Below are positions 23,113 to 34,700 of a DNA stretch of 64,000 bases, in pieces. The first letter of the stretch is position 1. Each line of letters opens with the position of its first letter. The stretch comes from Neckera pumila (taxonomy: Eukaryota > Streptophyta > Bryopsida > Hypnales > Neckeraceae): the NCBI GenBank assembly GCA_963969595.1, contig OZ018412.1, positions 12,092,501 through 12,156,500 of the forward strand, written 5' to 3'. The notes beneath the pieces were generated by a model that worked only from the letters and a program-made list of their open reading frames with translations, ran no database searches and had not been told where the DNA came from. The position numbers and the translations under genes are program-made.

Positions 23113-23248
23113 CAAGCTACAAGATCCAATGGTTACAAGTATTCAAAAATGTTTTTTTAATTTAAAATTTGGTACTTATACTAGAAATGGTAGTTTTGGA
23201 GCGTTTTTGGTGAAAACCTAGTTAAGGAACTTCAGAGATTAATATAAT

Positions 23249-24785
23249 TAATAGAGAAAAAATTAGGCTTTTGGAAGGCCGCTTCAAAGTAACATCTTTA
23301 AGGATTTCCACGGCACCTTTGGCCCTATAGAATTAATTGGAAGTTCACCTTGTCTAACTTTCACAAAGGATGTTAGGACATAATAATCATGGTGCATTAG
23401 AGGTAGGATCAATAATTAGTTGCATTAGAGTATAGAGTGTTTCATTGGCATATTAAACAAATTAAGTCAAAATTGAGCAACTTTTGAAGCAATCAATAGT
23501 TGCCAAAAACATTAGAGTTCTCTATTGTTTTTGGCTAGTAGCTTCAAAAGCCACTTAATTTGGTGTGTTTGAAGGTAAGAAGAGAAGCTCTTTATCCATG
23601 TGGGATATATAAACTAGGATTAAGAAGAGCTCAATTGCTTATAGTTAAGATAAAATATAGGATTTGTGTTCAAAGTAGAAGTTTAGCCCCCATGTAGGCA
23701 TAGTAGAATAACTTTTTTCAAAAAACTTTGAACTACATTAATGTGTCAAATCAATGTAAATTTTATCCCCAAAAATCTATTTGAGATTTTGAGACTCCAA
23801 CTAAAACTTAAGGACAAATTTCAGAGAAGGATTGGAAGGGACATTCTCTTTCACATTTTCAAACACCCTCTTCGAATTTTGTCTATAGGTTTTTATTGGA
23901 GGCTCTAAACCTCAAATGAATTTTTGGAGATAAAATTTAGCTTGATTATCTAACTTTTTTAGTTCAAAGTTTTTGAAAAAGTTATTCTACTATGCTAAAA
24001 TGTGGTCTAAAATTCTACTTTAAGTACAATTCCTATGTTTTGACAATGAGCGGTCAAACTCTCATCTTGAAATTATCCCATACCCTTTGAAGATTTGTGA
24101 TGGACAATTGATTTCATTATAAAATCAACCTTTTCATCCTTCATTCTCACCAAATGTCAATGAAGTAAATCTTTTATATTGCTATCCAAAAAAATTCTTG
24201 ATGGTAGATGGTAATAGGACTATTTTGAACATTTTTTTTTTTTTTCAACAATTTGGTTAGAGTACAAGGTGATTCAAAAGTATAAGGTATTTAAAAATCC
24301 TATATGAGAATTTTCTCATATAGGACAATAAAAAATATTGGGATTGCTAATTTTCATCATTTTATTCTCAAATTTGAATTTACTATAAATTGTGGGAGTC
24401 AAAAAGAGTTTCAAATCTATAGCCAATGTCTGGAGTCTTTTTATTCCGATCATAGAAGAACTACTTTGCTACTTAGTACTTCCTACTTCTTTTTCACTAC
24501 TTCCTATACACTTCAGGACATATGTCATGATTTCATTAGTCCCAACCTTGAAAAGGAGAAAAAAATGCATTCCAAGGCATTCCTAGCTTTGATTGAAATT
24601 TATTTCCAGCCTTAATTGGAAATAGTGGTACCTTACATGTTGGTCCATGGTTCCCTGATTGGGAATGGGTGGTTCTACCTTAACAATAGGAGAAAAATGA
24701 ATATTTGGGCAAAATAAAATGTAATCTTCAGGGTCTTTTGAGGGCTTTGGAATGACCCTACAAAGGCTTGATTATTTCTCTAATA
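23249..24785. mobile_element. Family C element C5 (long form) with foldback
   Basis: Family C-like ends near 23249 and at CTCTAATA (about 24778-24785) bound about 1.5 kb. The centre, about 23580-24140, is a long imperfect inverted repeat homologous to that of C4. The tail includes a TTCTTGATGGTA segment shared with C4. The 103-residue frame at 24304-24615 has no recognised motif. The left end is diverged and less certain. Confidence 0.55.
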
Positions 24786-24789
24786 AAAA

Positions 24790-25376
24790 TTTATGTTGGA
24801 ATTCTAAGACTAGAATTTGGATTGAAAAACAAAAGTATCGATTATCTCAGGTTTGTGCTTCTCAATGGAGAAGCCATGAACAACATCTTGAAGTCTTTGT
24901 TGCAAGAAGGAGGTTAAAGTCTCTGATACTTCCAAACTAAAACAGCTTTGGTAACTTTGATGAAGACACAAAAAAAAGACTATGAAAATCAAGACTAAGA
25001 TCCCTCAAATCTAATCCATCTTCAAAGAATTTGACAAAACCAAGGTTTTTATGTCCATTGGCACGACACTTATTTCTCATGAAATATGTCTTTTTTGAAA
25101 ACTTGGTTTTCATTCTTTTATTCAAAATTCTAGTCTTGATGCTCACTACTGTGATCTATTCTAAAACAATTTGTTTAGAAAATTCTATTACCATTGGCTA
25201 TACTATATTTGCCATGCATTCAAACTATAATCAAGTATCATACTTATCACATTGTTGAATGTCTTTTGGAAATATGCCATTCATAAAGTACACATAACTA
25301 AAAAGAACTTCAATGAAATAATAAATCATGAAAGTTCTTTGGCATCATAGGTATGTAATAGAAAATGACAAAGAAT
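24790..25376. other. Gene-free stretch
   Basis: Only short frames without family features. Confidence 0.4.
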
Positions 25377-25380
25377 TTAA

Positions 25381-26195
25381 CCCCTAAATGCTTGAGCAAC
25401 CATATTTGGTCACTTTGAAACTTCAAGCTTGTTTTGGTGGGGGCAATTAAATTCCTTTGACCATTTTAAAATTTTTTACGGGCAATTTTGAAGGTTAACT
25501 ATTGAAAACTTTTATTTTTCATTGAAAGAGGTAAATACTTGATTTTTGAGAGGTCCTCAAAGGCATGTATGTCTCATTGTAGAAGAGTAAAGCTTACTAA
25601 TTTTACTGAATATCTCGGCTTTAAGCAAAGCTTCTCGATTTCACTTGATTTAAGATCTAAAAAATTGTACTTATTTGTTTGCTTTGAAAATGGTCCCAAT
25701 GGAAAGAGTAAGAAGTTTTCATAATTTTCACCATTGAAAATTTAGACATGCAAGTATTAATTTGGAGTTATTTGCAATTTCTACTTATAAAAAAATTGCA
25801 TTTCAACAATTGCAAGGTGAATTGTGTAATGAGTTCGATAGCTTTTCATGTGAAATTAAGTTTTTTGAAAGTGTATTTTAGTATGCTAACATGATTTGTC
25901 GTTGTTCATGACACCTTTAATCCCAAAAAACTTTTGTATGCAAATTTCTTAAAAATTGTAGGGAGGGACATCATAATAAAAATAGAAAATATACATTTCT
26001 CTTGTTATAGTTTCACAACTCCTATGCAATTTCACACTCAAAATTGGTGTGCATACTAATAAGCAAGCTCTTTAAACAACTATATGGTTAGATTTTGAAA
26101 AAAAAACAATTTGTTTCATTGGAGATAACTATAAGTTCATGCTCTTTTTTCATAGGAAAAACACACTTGGAAAGGCTTAGGCATATATTTAGGGG
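25381..26195 (+). mobile_element. Family E element E1 (TTAA-type)
   Basis: An 815-bp element starts CCCCTAAATGCTTGAGCAACC and ends ATATTTAGGGG, flanked by TTAA on both sides (25377-25380, 26196-26199). The left-end text recurs inverted at the right end of 58327-58876, defining the family. Only short frames inside. Confidence 0.75.
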
Positions 26196-26199
26196 TTAA

Positions 26200-26860
26200 A
26201 AGGATTAGACAAATTTTCGTGAAGAGGAATGCAAATGGTTGTTATATTTTGGAGGTGCATAAATTAGTTCAAAGTTTTTAAAGTTCATTGTAGGAGCCAA
26301 TAAATGTAATCTAAGTGATTTCAAAAATCAGAAATGTACACTTAAACATATATTTCTAAAAGTAGACATTAAAAACTTTGCCTAAATGAGAGCTTAAATT
26401 GAACAATACTTTAAATACCAAGCAATAGATAAATTCTTTAAGTCCAAAGTTCTCAAAAATTCACCCCCTGTGTTTTTCTTTGACCTCTAATAAATAAGTC
26501 TAATCAATAATCAATGAGGTACACCCTACCATTTTAGACTAATTGTTCCCCTTTGAACTTCATTTCTTAATAAAACCAAATATTAGAAGTATAGAATAAG
26601 TGATATAGGGATTGAAATTGATTATGAATACATCCAAATTTGAGAGTTGTATGAGAATCAATATTGGAATACCCTTTGATAGGCAATTCAAGACTCAATG
26701 GCAATGTTGCTCATATGTACTGTACAACGTTCAACACTTTCCACTAGTTAAAATAGAATGATATAGGATCTATAACCTCCTAGAAGATACTCATCTGTGC
26801 CTTATTCTTTAAGGAGTGAGTATTTTATTCCATGTCACCTTTTAAGGCTACAACACCATC
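26200..26860. other. Gene-free stretch
   Basis: Nothing recognised. Confidence 0.45.
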
Positions 26861-26869
26861 ATAATTTAA

Positions 26870-29101
26870 CCCCTACAGTCCCATTGTCCCCTTGGGGGAC
26901 AAAATGGATTTCGGGCAAGCTACTACGACCTCAATATTCATCATAATTTTTTGAACTTTTTTATGTAGATAGAAAAACACATTAGCTTTATGAGAATATA
27001 ATTTTTATTTCAATCGGTGCCCGGTAGCAAAAGATGGCACAAAAGGTCTTTTTCTTTGGTGCGGCAGGCAGAAACCTTCTTACACAAAAAATTTAAATTT
27101 ATTTTTTTAATTTTTTTCTTATAGATTGTAATTTTATATTTATGGGAAGTTTTGATTCATTCCATTTGGATTTTTTATATGAAAGTTATGGACAATCTTA
27201 GTTTTTGGGCAACTAAAGCATCTTCTAGAAAAAATAACTTGTAGGATTCATTTCTGAATTCAATTTTTCACAATTTTTCAAAAAAAAATGTTTGACACAG
27301 CTAAGTTTGCTTTCTAAAACAATCTCACCATTGGGATTGTAGTGTTTTAATTCCATCTTGGAGCTATTAATGATTTAGTTCTTTTGTCAATCTTGGACCT
27401 ACTTGTACTTAACAATTTTTTACAGAATAAAAATTAAGTGTGTGTTTTTTGGATTTTTTTCTTTAAATTTTCAATTCAACTATTCACCATAAAAAAAATT
27501 AAATTCAAAGTTTGTAGTGCAAGAAGGTGAACTCCTGCTTGTAATTTTGAGTAACTGGATAGTCGCAGTATCATTTCACTGGTTTGCAAATCCAGAATAC
27601 TCAATTATCATTCAAGTACTCAAGTCTACATGTTGTGAAATGTTTTCTAAACCAAAATCTAGACAACCCTGGAATTAAGGTAAGAAGATGAACGGTTTGT
27701 TGCAATCTATTTTAGATTGTAATCAAAACGTAGTCATTTGTTTCCCAATTACTAGCCCCGTATGTGTTCAAATGATGTTCAAATGGAATTTTGGGTTCTT
27801 TGTTTAATTGAGACTTGTAATTAAAAACCAAGCCAATTGCAAAAAATATGAAATTGATGTACATAATAATAAAATTAGCATCAATTTTGTATTTTGCATC
27901 AATTTTGTATTTTGCATCAATTTCATCTTGAATTTGCCATAATTTTCAATATGAAACTAAATCTGCATCAAACTCATCAATTTTTGATTCAAATTTGCAT
28001 CAATTGCAATATTAAAAATTGCAATCGCATCAATTTGCATCAATTTGCACCAATATGCACCAATTTTATATTCAAATTAACATTCAAATTTTTATCAATT
28101 TCATATTCAAATTAACATTCAATTTTGTTTCTTTTTTCCTATTCAAATTGAAATATAATATTCACGAATTTCAAAAATATTAAAAATGCTGTAAAGTTGT
28201 TAAGGTTGATAATTTTGAGTAAATACCAAAAATTATGGAAATTGCTGAAATTGTCAATGGAAAAATGCTGAAAATGCTGAGTATGACAAAAAAATGCTGA
28301 AAGTGACGGAAACTTATTAAAAAGCTTACATTATTCATATAGTATAATGTACAACATGAAAGAAAAATTAATATTTCAACGACGTCAAGAAACCAATTTT
28401 ATCCATAAATAAAACTTTCATAAATTAATAAGCATGCTTATTATTATTTACAAATACCAAATAAAACAAATTGTTTTAATGTTTGGTTCTTCTAGTTTTT
28501 TTGTGAGCTTTCAAATGACAGATCATGCCAGGGTTACATTGAAAGTGATTTCTGTGTAATTCAATCTTAACTTCGCTTCAAGCTAGGTTAAAATTATGAA
28601 CTTGGAGATTCATTGTGCCTCTGCAGAGGATCACCGCAGGAGGTAAATTAACACAAATCGCATGAGGCTATTTGAGATAAAAAAAAAAAAGATTTGGCTT
28701 GTAGCGACCCCGCAACTCGGAAGGACTGTCGCATTATGTTTTGGAGGCCAAAGAGCCAGCCTGCAAACGGACCCCATTTTGCAAGTCGACCACCGTTTGG
28801 AGGCCATCCAGACAAGGAGGTCATCCATTTTACAAGCCCGGTGGGGCAATTTTGAGGGTCAGTATGAACAAGTCATCCATTTGGTGGTCGGTTTGATGGT
28901 CGGGTGGTGATGCTCTAATATCTTCTAATTTGTACGGTCAAACTTTATAGAAATCTTACCACATTATCTGAGATTAGTTAAGTATAAGAACCTACAATTG
29001 GATTCTAAAAAATATATTTTTTCACTTTTCTTAGGTGAATGCAGCAGAACCAACAGTATTGAGTATTTTTTGATAGAAAAATGGCCTTGGGAGTTCAGGG
29101 G
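26870..29101 (-). mobile_element. Family A element A3, interrupted by ~1.4 kb
   Basis: Reverse-oriented family A copy: CCCCTACAGTCCCATTGTCC at 26870 and CTTGGGAGTTCAGGGG at 29101, flanked by TTAA on both sides (26866-26869, 29102-29105). Family A similarity runs to about 27535 and resumes at about 28910. The DNA between is unrelated to other A copies. The subterminal TTGTCCCC/GGGGACAA hairpin is well preserved. Confidence 0.75.
27540..28910. other. Unclassified insert in A3
   Basis: It includes a GCATCAATTT-rich simple-repeat tract (27880-28125), ATGCTGAAA repeats (28235-28300) and a GC-rich patch (28690-28910) with a repeated CATCCATTT(T/G) motif. No gene recognised; short frames in the GC patch lack family features. 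Confidence 0.5.
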
Positions 29102-29104
29102 TTA

Positions 29105-30360
29105 AGAAGATGCTTGTGCTTTTACAATGCATGAACAATCTAGTATGCTCAAATTGACATTAATCCAGAAAACAAACCGCCACCATCCATCAGTTTGTTC
29201 TTAGTCCTTTTTTGGAATAAACTCTGGATTTAAAAAAAATGTACTATATGTTTAAATTCTTGCAATCTCCTCAATTGTGTTAGGAGGCTTTGGATAAATT
29301 TAATTCTCAATGGGGCATCTACCATAGAATCTGCCTCCAAGATAAGCACTTGGTGAGAATGTGATAATTCTAGTGATAATTACTAGAAATCAATTGGAAA
29401 TGCAATTAGTGCATCTTTTGAGTACATTGGTACATTGTGAAGAAATGTCAATTTCCAACAAAAATGCTATAGATTTTCAAAAGGGGTCCACGTAGCGACA
29501 TCCCATTCATTGTTAAATTTTCCAAAAAGGGTACAAACCGTCCCCCAATGACCCACCCATCCGGTCACCTAGACACCCACTCAATTAGCCCCCCCCCCCC
29601 CCCCCCCCCCCCCCCTTTTGTATTTCTAGTAGGCAAAATACCACCATTCTATATGGGTTATTTCATTTGTACATCTCCGTATCCATATCTATAGCATGTA
29701 TTCTATATCCATATCTAAAGTCTGTACATGTATCATATATTTTGTATTCATATCCGTAGTCCATATACGTATATATATACCTGACGGCCAATTTTGTTTC
29801 CGATCAATAGTGGATGTTTTTTGAAGATCAACGGCATCAAAGAAGAGGGAAAATATATTTTTTTTGAGAGATCAACGACTCTCGATTTTTCCAGAGAAGG
29901 GAAGGGAGGAGAAAACAAGACTTTGCATCTTTTTGGTACATTGTCACTCGGTGAGGTGGTTAAGGGAACAATCTCGTCACGTGGTTAGCCTTGAGAGGTT
30001 GGGATGAAATGAACCTCTCCACTCATTCTTTTAAAGTCATTCAGTTAGGGAGGCATGTAAAAAAAGGTCCCCATATTTTGTACTTGATTAATTTATCTTT
30101 TGCACCTTCTATAGCTAATTTCTTTGGCCTTTGATTGAAAATATGAATTCAAAATTTGCAAATTTTATCATGCGTGGCAAATCAAAAGTTCCTGTGTTTT
30201 TTCCAAAGGTAAAGTCGGGGACCGGTTCATCCTTGCCGCCTTGACATTGGTCCCCATGTTTCAGTTGGGGTTTTCTTTGGCTTCGCCCTAAGGTAGAACT
30301 ACTTGTTTCCAACAGCCTCCAATGATGATTTTATAGGGTGACCTATTGTCAATAATACTG
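29105..30360. other. Gene-free stretch with a poly-C run
   Basis: No gene recognised. It contains a C-homopolymer and CATATCTATAG/CATATC-type short repeats around 29660-29780. Confidence 0.45.
29589..29615. repeat. Poly-C run of about 27
   Basis: An uninterrupted run of about 27 C on the plus strand. Exact length is likely unreliable. Confidence 0.9.
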
Positions 30361-30369
30361 AGTTGGATG

Positions 30370-30660
30370 CACAGTTCATTATAAAAGATTCTTTGTTTGT
30401 ACCTTCTCATCCATTCATCTCTCTTGCCTCTCTGTTTAGAATAAATGCCAAAACTAATCATAATAGATGAATCTATGAAACCAAAATGGATCCAAATGAA
30501 AAATCCACATTTGTATTGAATAAAACATTCATTCTTGGGATTTTTTTTTTTTTTTCATTCTTCCTCATCCTTATGTTTGCACACATCGAGTTCAATTTCT
30601 CAACAAACTTCCCCCATATCCTACAAGCTGAAATGCTTAAGTTGTCAGAAATAGGATGGG
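30370..30660 (+). repeat. Interspersed repeat, copy 1
   Basis: AATGAAAAATCCACATTT, GAATAAAACATTCATTCTTG and TCAATTTCTCAACAAA recur in order at about 55785-56015. Ends are not clear and no inverted termini were seen. Non-coding. Confidence 0.65.
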
Positions 30661-30779
30661 TGTATTTTTGTTTCTCGTTTAATACGGAGGGGTCCCTTTT
30701 GTGCCAAATTAGTATTAAAAAAATGACCTGTGACACATTTTTGACAAATAATTACCCCTTAATTCATGCCAAAACTTTC

Positions 30780-31728
30780 CTACCGACCTCATCGAACGGC
30801 GTCGAAGGAACCCAGATCGGACGGACGGGCGGCTTCCTTGAACCTCCGACATCGTAGGGTGGGGAGTGCCCCATTCTCTCCTCTGACATTCTTCTGCCCC
30901 ATTTTGCTGCACTTGTTTGGTTTTGCCCCACAGGTCCCTCGAAGCTTTGAATCTATCGCATGTCGCCAACCTCCGTCTTCAGTTTAGTCAAGGATTACGC
31001 TACAGTGGACTGCGTCTGCGGCGTCAGATCTGCCGGAACCGATCGAGCCCAGCCTCGCCTCCTGCCATGGCGTGGTTCGCGAGAAACCTCAGTTGCTGTT
31101 GAGGCGTACCTGTTCGGGATTCCCGCCTGCCGATTCGTGTGAAGCTCCAGAGTGTGGCAGACAGACGGACGGGCGGACGGAGACCTGGCCTCAAGTTAAC
31201 GCATTCTTGTGGATGTGTAGCTTAACTCCGTATTGTGTGGACTGCCTGCATTGTGCCGCGAACCTGTGCATCTTTTGATTTGGGAGAGCGATTGCCGACG
31301 CTTGCTTGGGGAATGAAGTTTTAGGTTTTGAACAATCGTGAGTGTTAGGGTAGTGGATTTTTTTTTATTTTTTTTATTTTTTATTTCTTTGTGCTCCAAG
31401 TCGGGGGAGCAATGGCTTTAGTAGCAATGTATCGAACCGTGTGGACGGTAGATGGAAGGGCGTTTCGTTGAAGGGAGCTCTGCGTGAGGTTAATAGGCAG
31501 GTTTGGTTTTTAAGTTTTAGACGGATCGTTGCATTGCTTTACGTGGTTGAGTGCACCCTGTCTTGTGATCGCCGCCCGGTTTTCTTCGTTCTTTAAGGCT
31601 CCGAGAAACGACCAGTGGTAATCCTCAGTGTGAGAGGTGGATTGGTACTTAAGAGGCCGCCTTGACCTGTGTCTTATTATCAATACGTGAGGCCTGTGAG
31701 AAGGCTTGTTTATGCGCGAGGAGCAGCT
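30780..31728 (+). promoter_or_regulatory. GC-rich upstream and 5' UTR region of TON1
   Basis: Composition rises sharply from AT-rich spacer to GC-rich at about 30780, ahead of the TON1 start at 31729. ACGGACGGGCGG occurs twice (near 30820 and 31166). No long frame with family features. Probably promoter plus leader, possibly with a leader intron. An out-of-frame ATG at 31712 lies 17 bases before the start in a weaker context. Confidence 0.5.
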
Positions 31729-34700
31729 ATGGATGACTACATGCGGGAGATGGTGGATCTTAAAACACTTGTTACGAAAACTTTGGAGAAGAAGGGGGTG
31801 CTGGCCAGAATTCGAGTACGTATTCTCCTCTAATCCAGTTCTCCAGAAGCATCATGTGTGCTGCTTGCATTTAACCTATCCTATTTGTTCTTAGTCTTAA
31901 TAGTTGTGAGATCATGCACACACGCGTGAGCTGGTTTCCGGTGAGAAGCACTTTAATGGCATAAACTTAACGGATTTTCTGGTATTTTGGATCATGGATC
32001 GGAAATTTCTATAATCTGTGATGTGTCTTCCACATTTATGTAAGTCACATCCCATTGGAATGTATGCTTTTTCTCTGCCGTGCACACTCTTTGTGAAGTC
32101 CACAGAGTGAGCTCTGTTCCTCCACTGGAATATCTCTGGCAGACTTTTACCGCACTTTCGTCAGGATTACGCACAGCCTTTACTCTCAACTACTGCTGTT
32201 CAGGATGGCGTATTCTATTGGCTTGGTTAAGAATACCGCTATTTATACGCACCAGGAAATTTATTTTTTGCAATAGTTTCTTATAGAGCTCTTTCCAATC
32301 TGCAGCATTGAGGGGTTAGCCTTGCGAATCGGGGCCTTCTAGGGTCTCTGTTCTACAATGGAATTTGACTTACATGTCCTCATTGAGTATTACTGTGTGC
32401 AACAATCAGCGCCGATTCTGTATATTTCGAGCTCAACATATTGGACGGTGCACAACCTAAGATCAACCAAGAGAAAGAACCATCAGAAATATTTACACTT
32501 GCATATATTGCTTTGCAAAATCGAAGCTTTTCACTATTCAGTTACACTTGTGTACGATGTACTGAGATGTGTACCAATGGTTCCAGGCTGAGCTAAGAGC
32601 AAATGTCTTTCAAGCCATGGAAGAGCAAGACCATGAAGCAGAAAGTAATGGCTCCACAGCCTTTTCCTTGCTTGGAACATGCAATGAGCGGGCAAAGAAA
32701 TTGCACACTTCTTCTTCAGGCATGTTACTGTCTTCGTTTCGAGGGTCATAATTTTAGTATTTTTTCAGGACTCGCTACTTCATGACACTTTCTCCTTTCC
32801 TCTCTTTTGGCCCTGCCATTGTGGGCGGTTTTTACAACCTTACTGACTGGAGTTGTACATGGTGGTATATGTTGTTATATTTGATATTTACAAACTAATC
32901 TTGAGGGTTGCATGAGGCTCATCGTGCCCTAGTCATTTCTGGTTCACACTTTCTACAGTTGCTCCTTCTTATTCATCTGCTTATGATGAGCAGGGAAATT
33001 GTTGATGGCATTGGTGTGCGAGTATATGGAATGGTGTGAGTTGGAGCACACGATGAAGGTTTATATGCCAGAGCTCAACCAGGTACTGCTGTCAAACAGC
33101 CTAAGCGCTTGCGTCAGATACCTGTGCACCTTGATGCGATGTCCTGTATGGAAACTTCACATTTTCTTATATAAAACTCTTTTGGTGTACAGCCGAGGGC
33201 CTACAACCGAACTGAATTGGAGGGCATTCTGGGACTCACCGGTGAACCCAAGTCTGACAGTCATGATTCTCGACCTCTGCTGCTGGCCATCGTGGAGTCT
33301 TTTGCAGACGAGGTAGGTGGACAAGTTCGCACTAGCGACTGTCTGCACAACCTTGAGTATTCAAATGTTCATTTGTCACGGGCATGGATTGGAGCGGCGT
33401 ATGAGCATTTGTTATTTTCTTCAAGTCCAATGCATCAGCCAAGACCGAGGCTGCGCTTGATTATTAACTGACTTCCTACCAAAATATAAGCTCTTCTGTA
33501 TTTAATTCTACTATGGCTTTTTTCACTAGCATTTTGTGACGACGATTCAAGTCAATGCCACGCATCAGTTGGTTGAGAATGGCTTTCTCTGACGTGGGAG
33601 TTCTATTCATTGATTGTGGAAGTTATGTCAGAATTATATATAACGACTTCGGTTTAATCTTTTCGCAAGATTTCATTACCGCTCGATGTACGTTGAGAAT
33701 AATCGTGACACAATTAAATCGTTTGTTGTGTGTGCAGCAAAAGGACACCTCAGTTACTGGACCTGTTGCGCAAGCGAAACATTCAAGACATGGGGCAGCA
33801 GGAGGTCCCAGGCAGATCAGTGGAAACCCTTCCGCTGTAGTGGATCCTTCTGAAGCTCTCGAGGCACGTGTGTCATTGTCCAAGTAAGATCACCTCTGTC
33901 TCCAAGTTCAACCTTTTCTATTTTTGTTGAAATGTACTTGTGTGTTACAACATCTACTGCTGTCTTGGTGTGTTGAATACTTCGGTCAATTAACATTGTG
34001 AGTTTGTTTGTTGCAGCAAGAAGACATCAGAAAAACCCGTGGGAGGTTCTCATGATAATTCATTCCAAAGTCGCTCTGAGGTAGACTTAGTTGCAAGTTC
34101 TAGTTTTTGTTCTCGGACTCTTTGAACCTTCTCAACGTTGTCGTCATGTTTGTGTAGCATAGTGCAGCCCACATCTGGTTCTGTTTTAGGTCTATGACTT
34201 CTTTGTTATCTTGGTTTCAATTTCTGAAGATTTCGGTACTGGCAAGGAATATTTTTTTGCATGAATTAGCTTCATGAAGCACCTCAATAGTGCTATCCTT
34301 GATGCGGATCTTCAGTGCCTTTGTACCGTAGAGGGCTTCTGTCTGGCTTTTCATCTTTGCTCTGAGAGAACTGAAGTTGTAATTTAATTGCTAAGAATGT
34401 GACTAGTTTGTGTGCGCGACATGAGAGCTCATCTGACCAGTCATACATGTCAAGATTCTCAGCTCAGATGTAAAGGGAATTGATTCGGCCTTACATTGTG
34501 TAGGGGGGTTCTAGTGACGGCATAAACAGCCCAAGACCTTATGATGACAATCAGAAGCTCTATGAGAAGTCTTCAAATCGAACCCAGGCGCACTTAGCTG
34601 ACTTACCACATCATAGAAGAAGCAGTGGGTACGTCATAGCATAATGCATCTGCATTGGGCTTTCTTGAAAATCACTTGTTCATCATCATCTTTGTATATT

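Larger units (their letters stand above)
20945..23238 (+). mobile_element. Family B element B1, interrupted twice
   Basis: Pieces about 20945-21116, 22393-22830 and 23113-23238 read in order like the interior and right end of family B copy B2 (56095-57018). The first gap holds family A copy A2 (with C1 at its tip); the second holds family C copy C2. The left end of B1 is not recognisable. It ends AGAGA then TTAA at 23239. Confidence 0.7.

Noticed and set aside
24304..24615. 103-residue frame as a transposase remnant of C5
   Set aside because: No DDE motif, zinc knuckle or similarity that I recognise; not conserved in C4.
31706..31894. 62-residue frame across the TON1 start
   Set aside because: It begins with TTG, runs in the wrong frame over exon 1 and continues into the intron.
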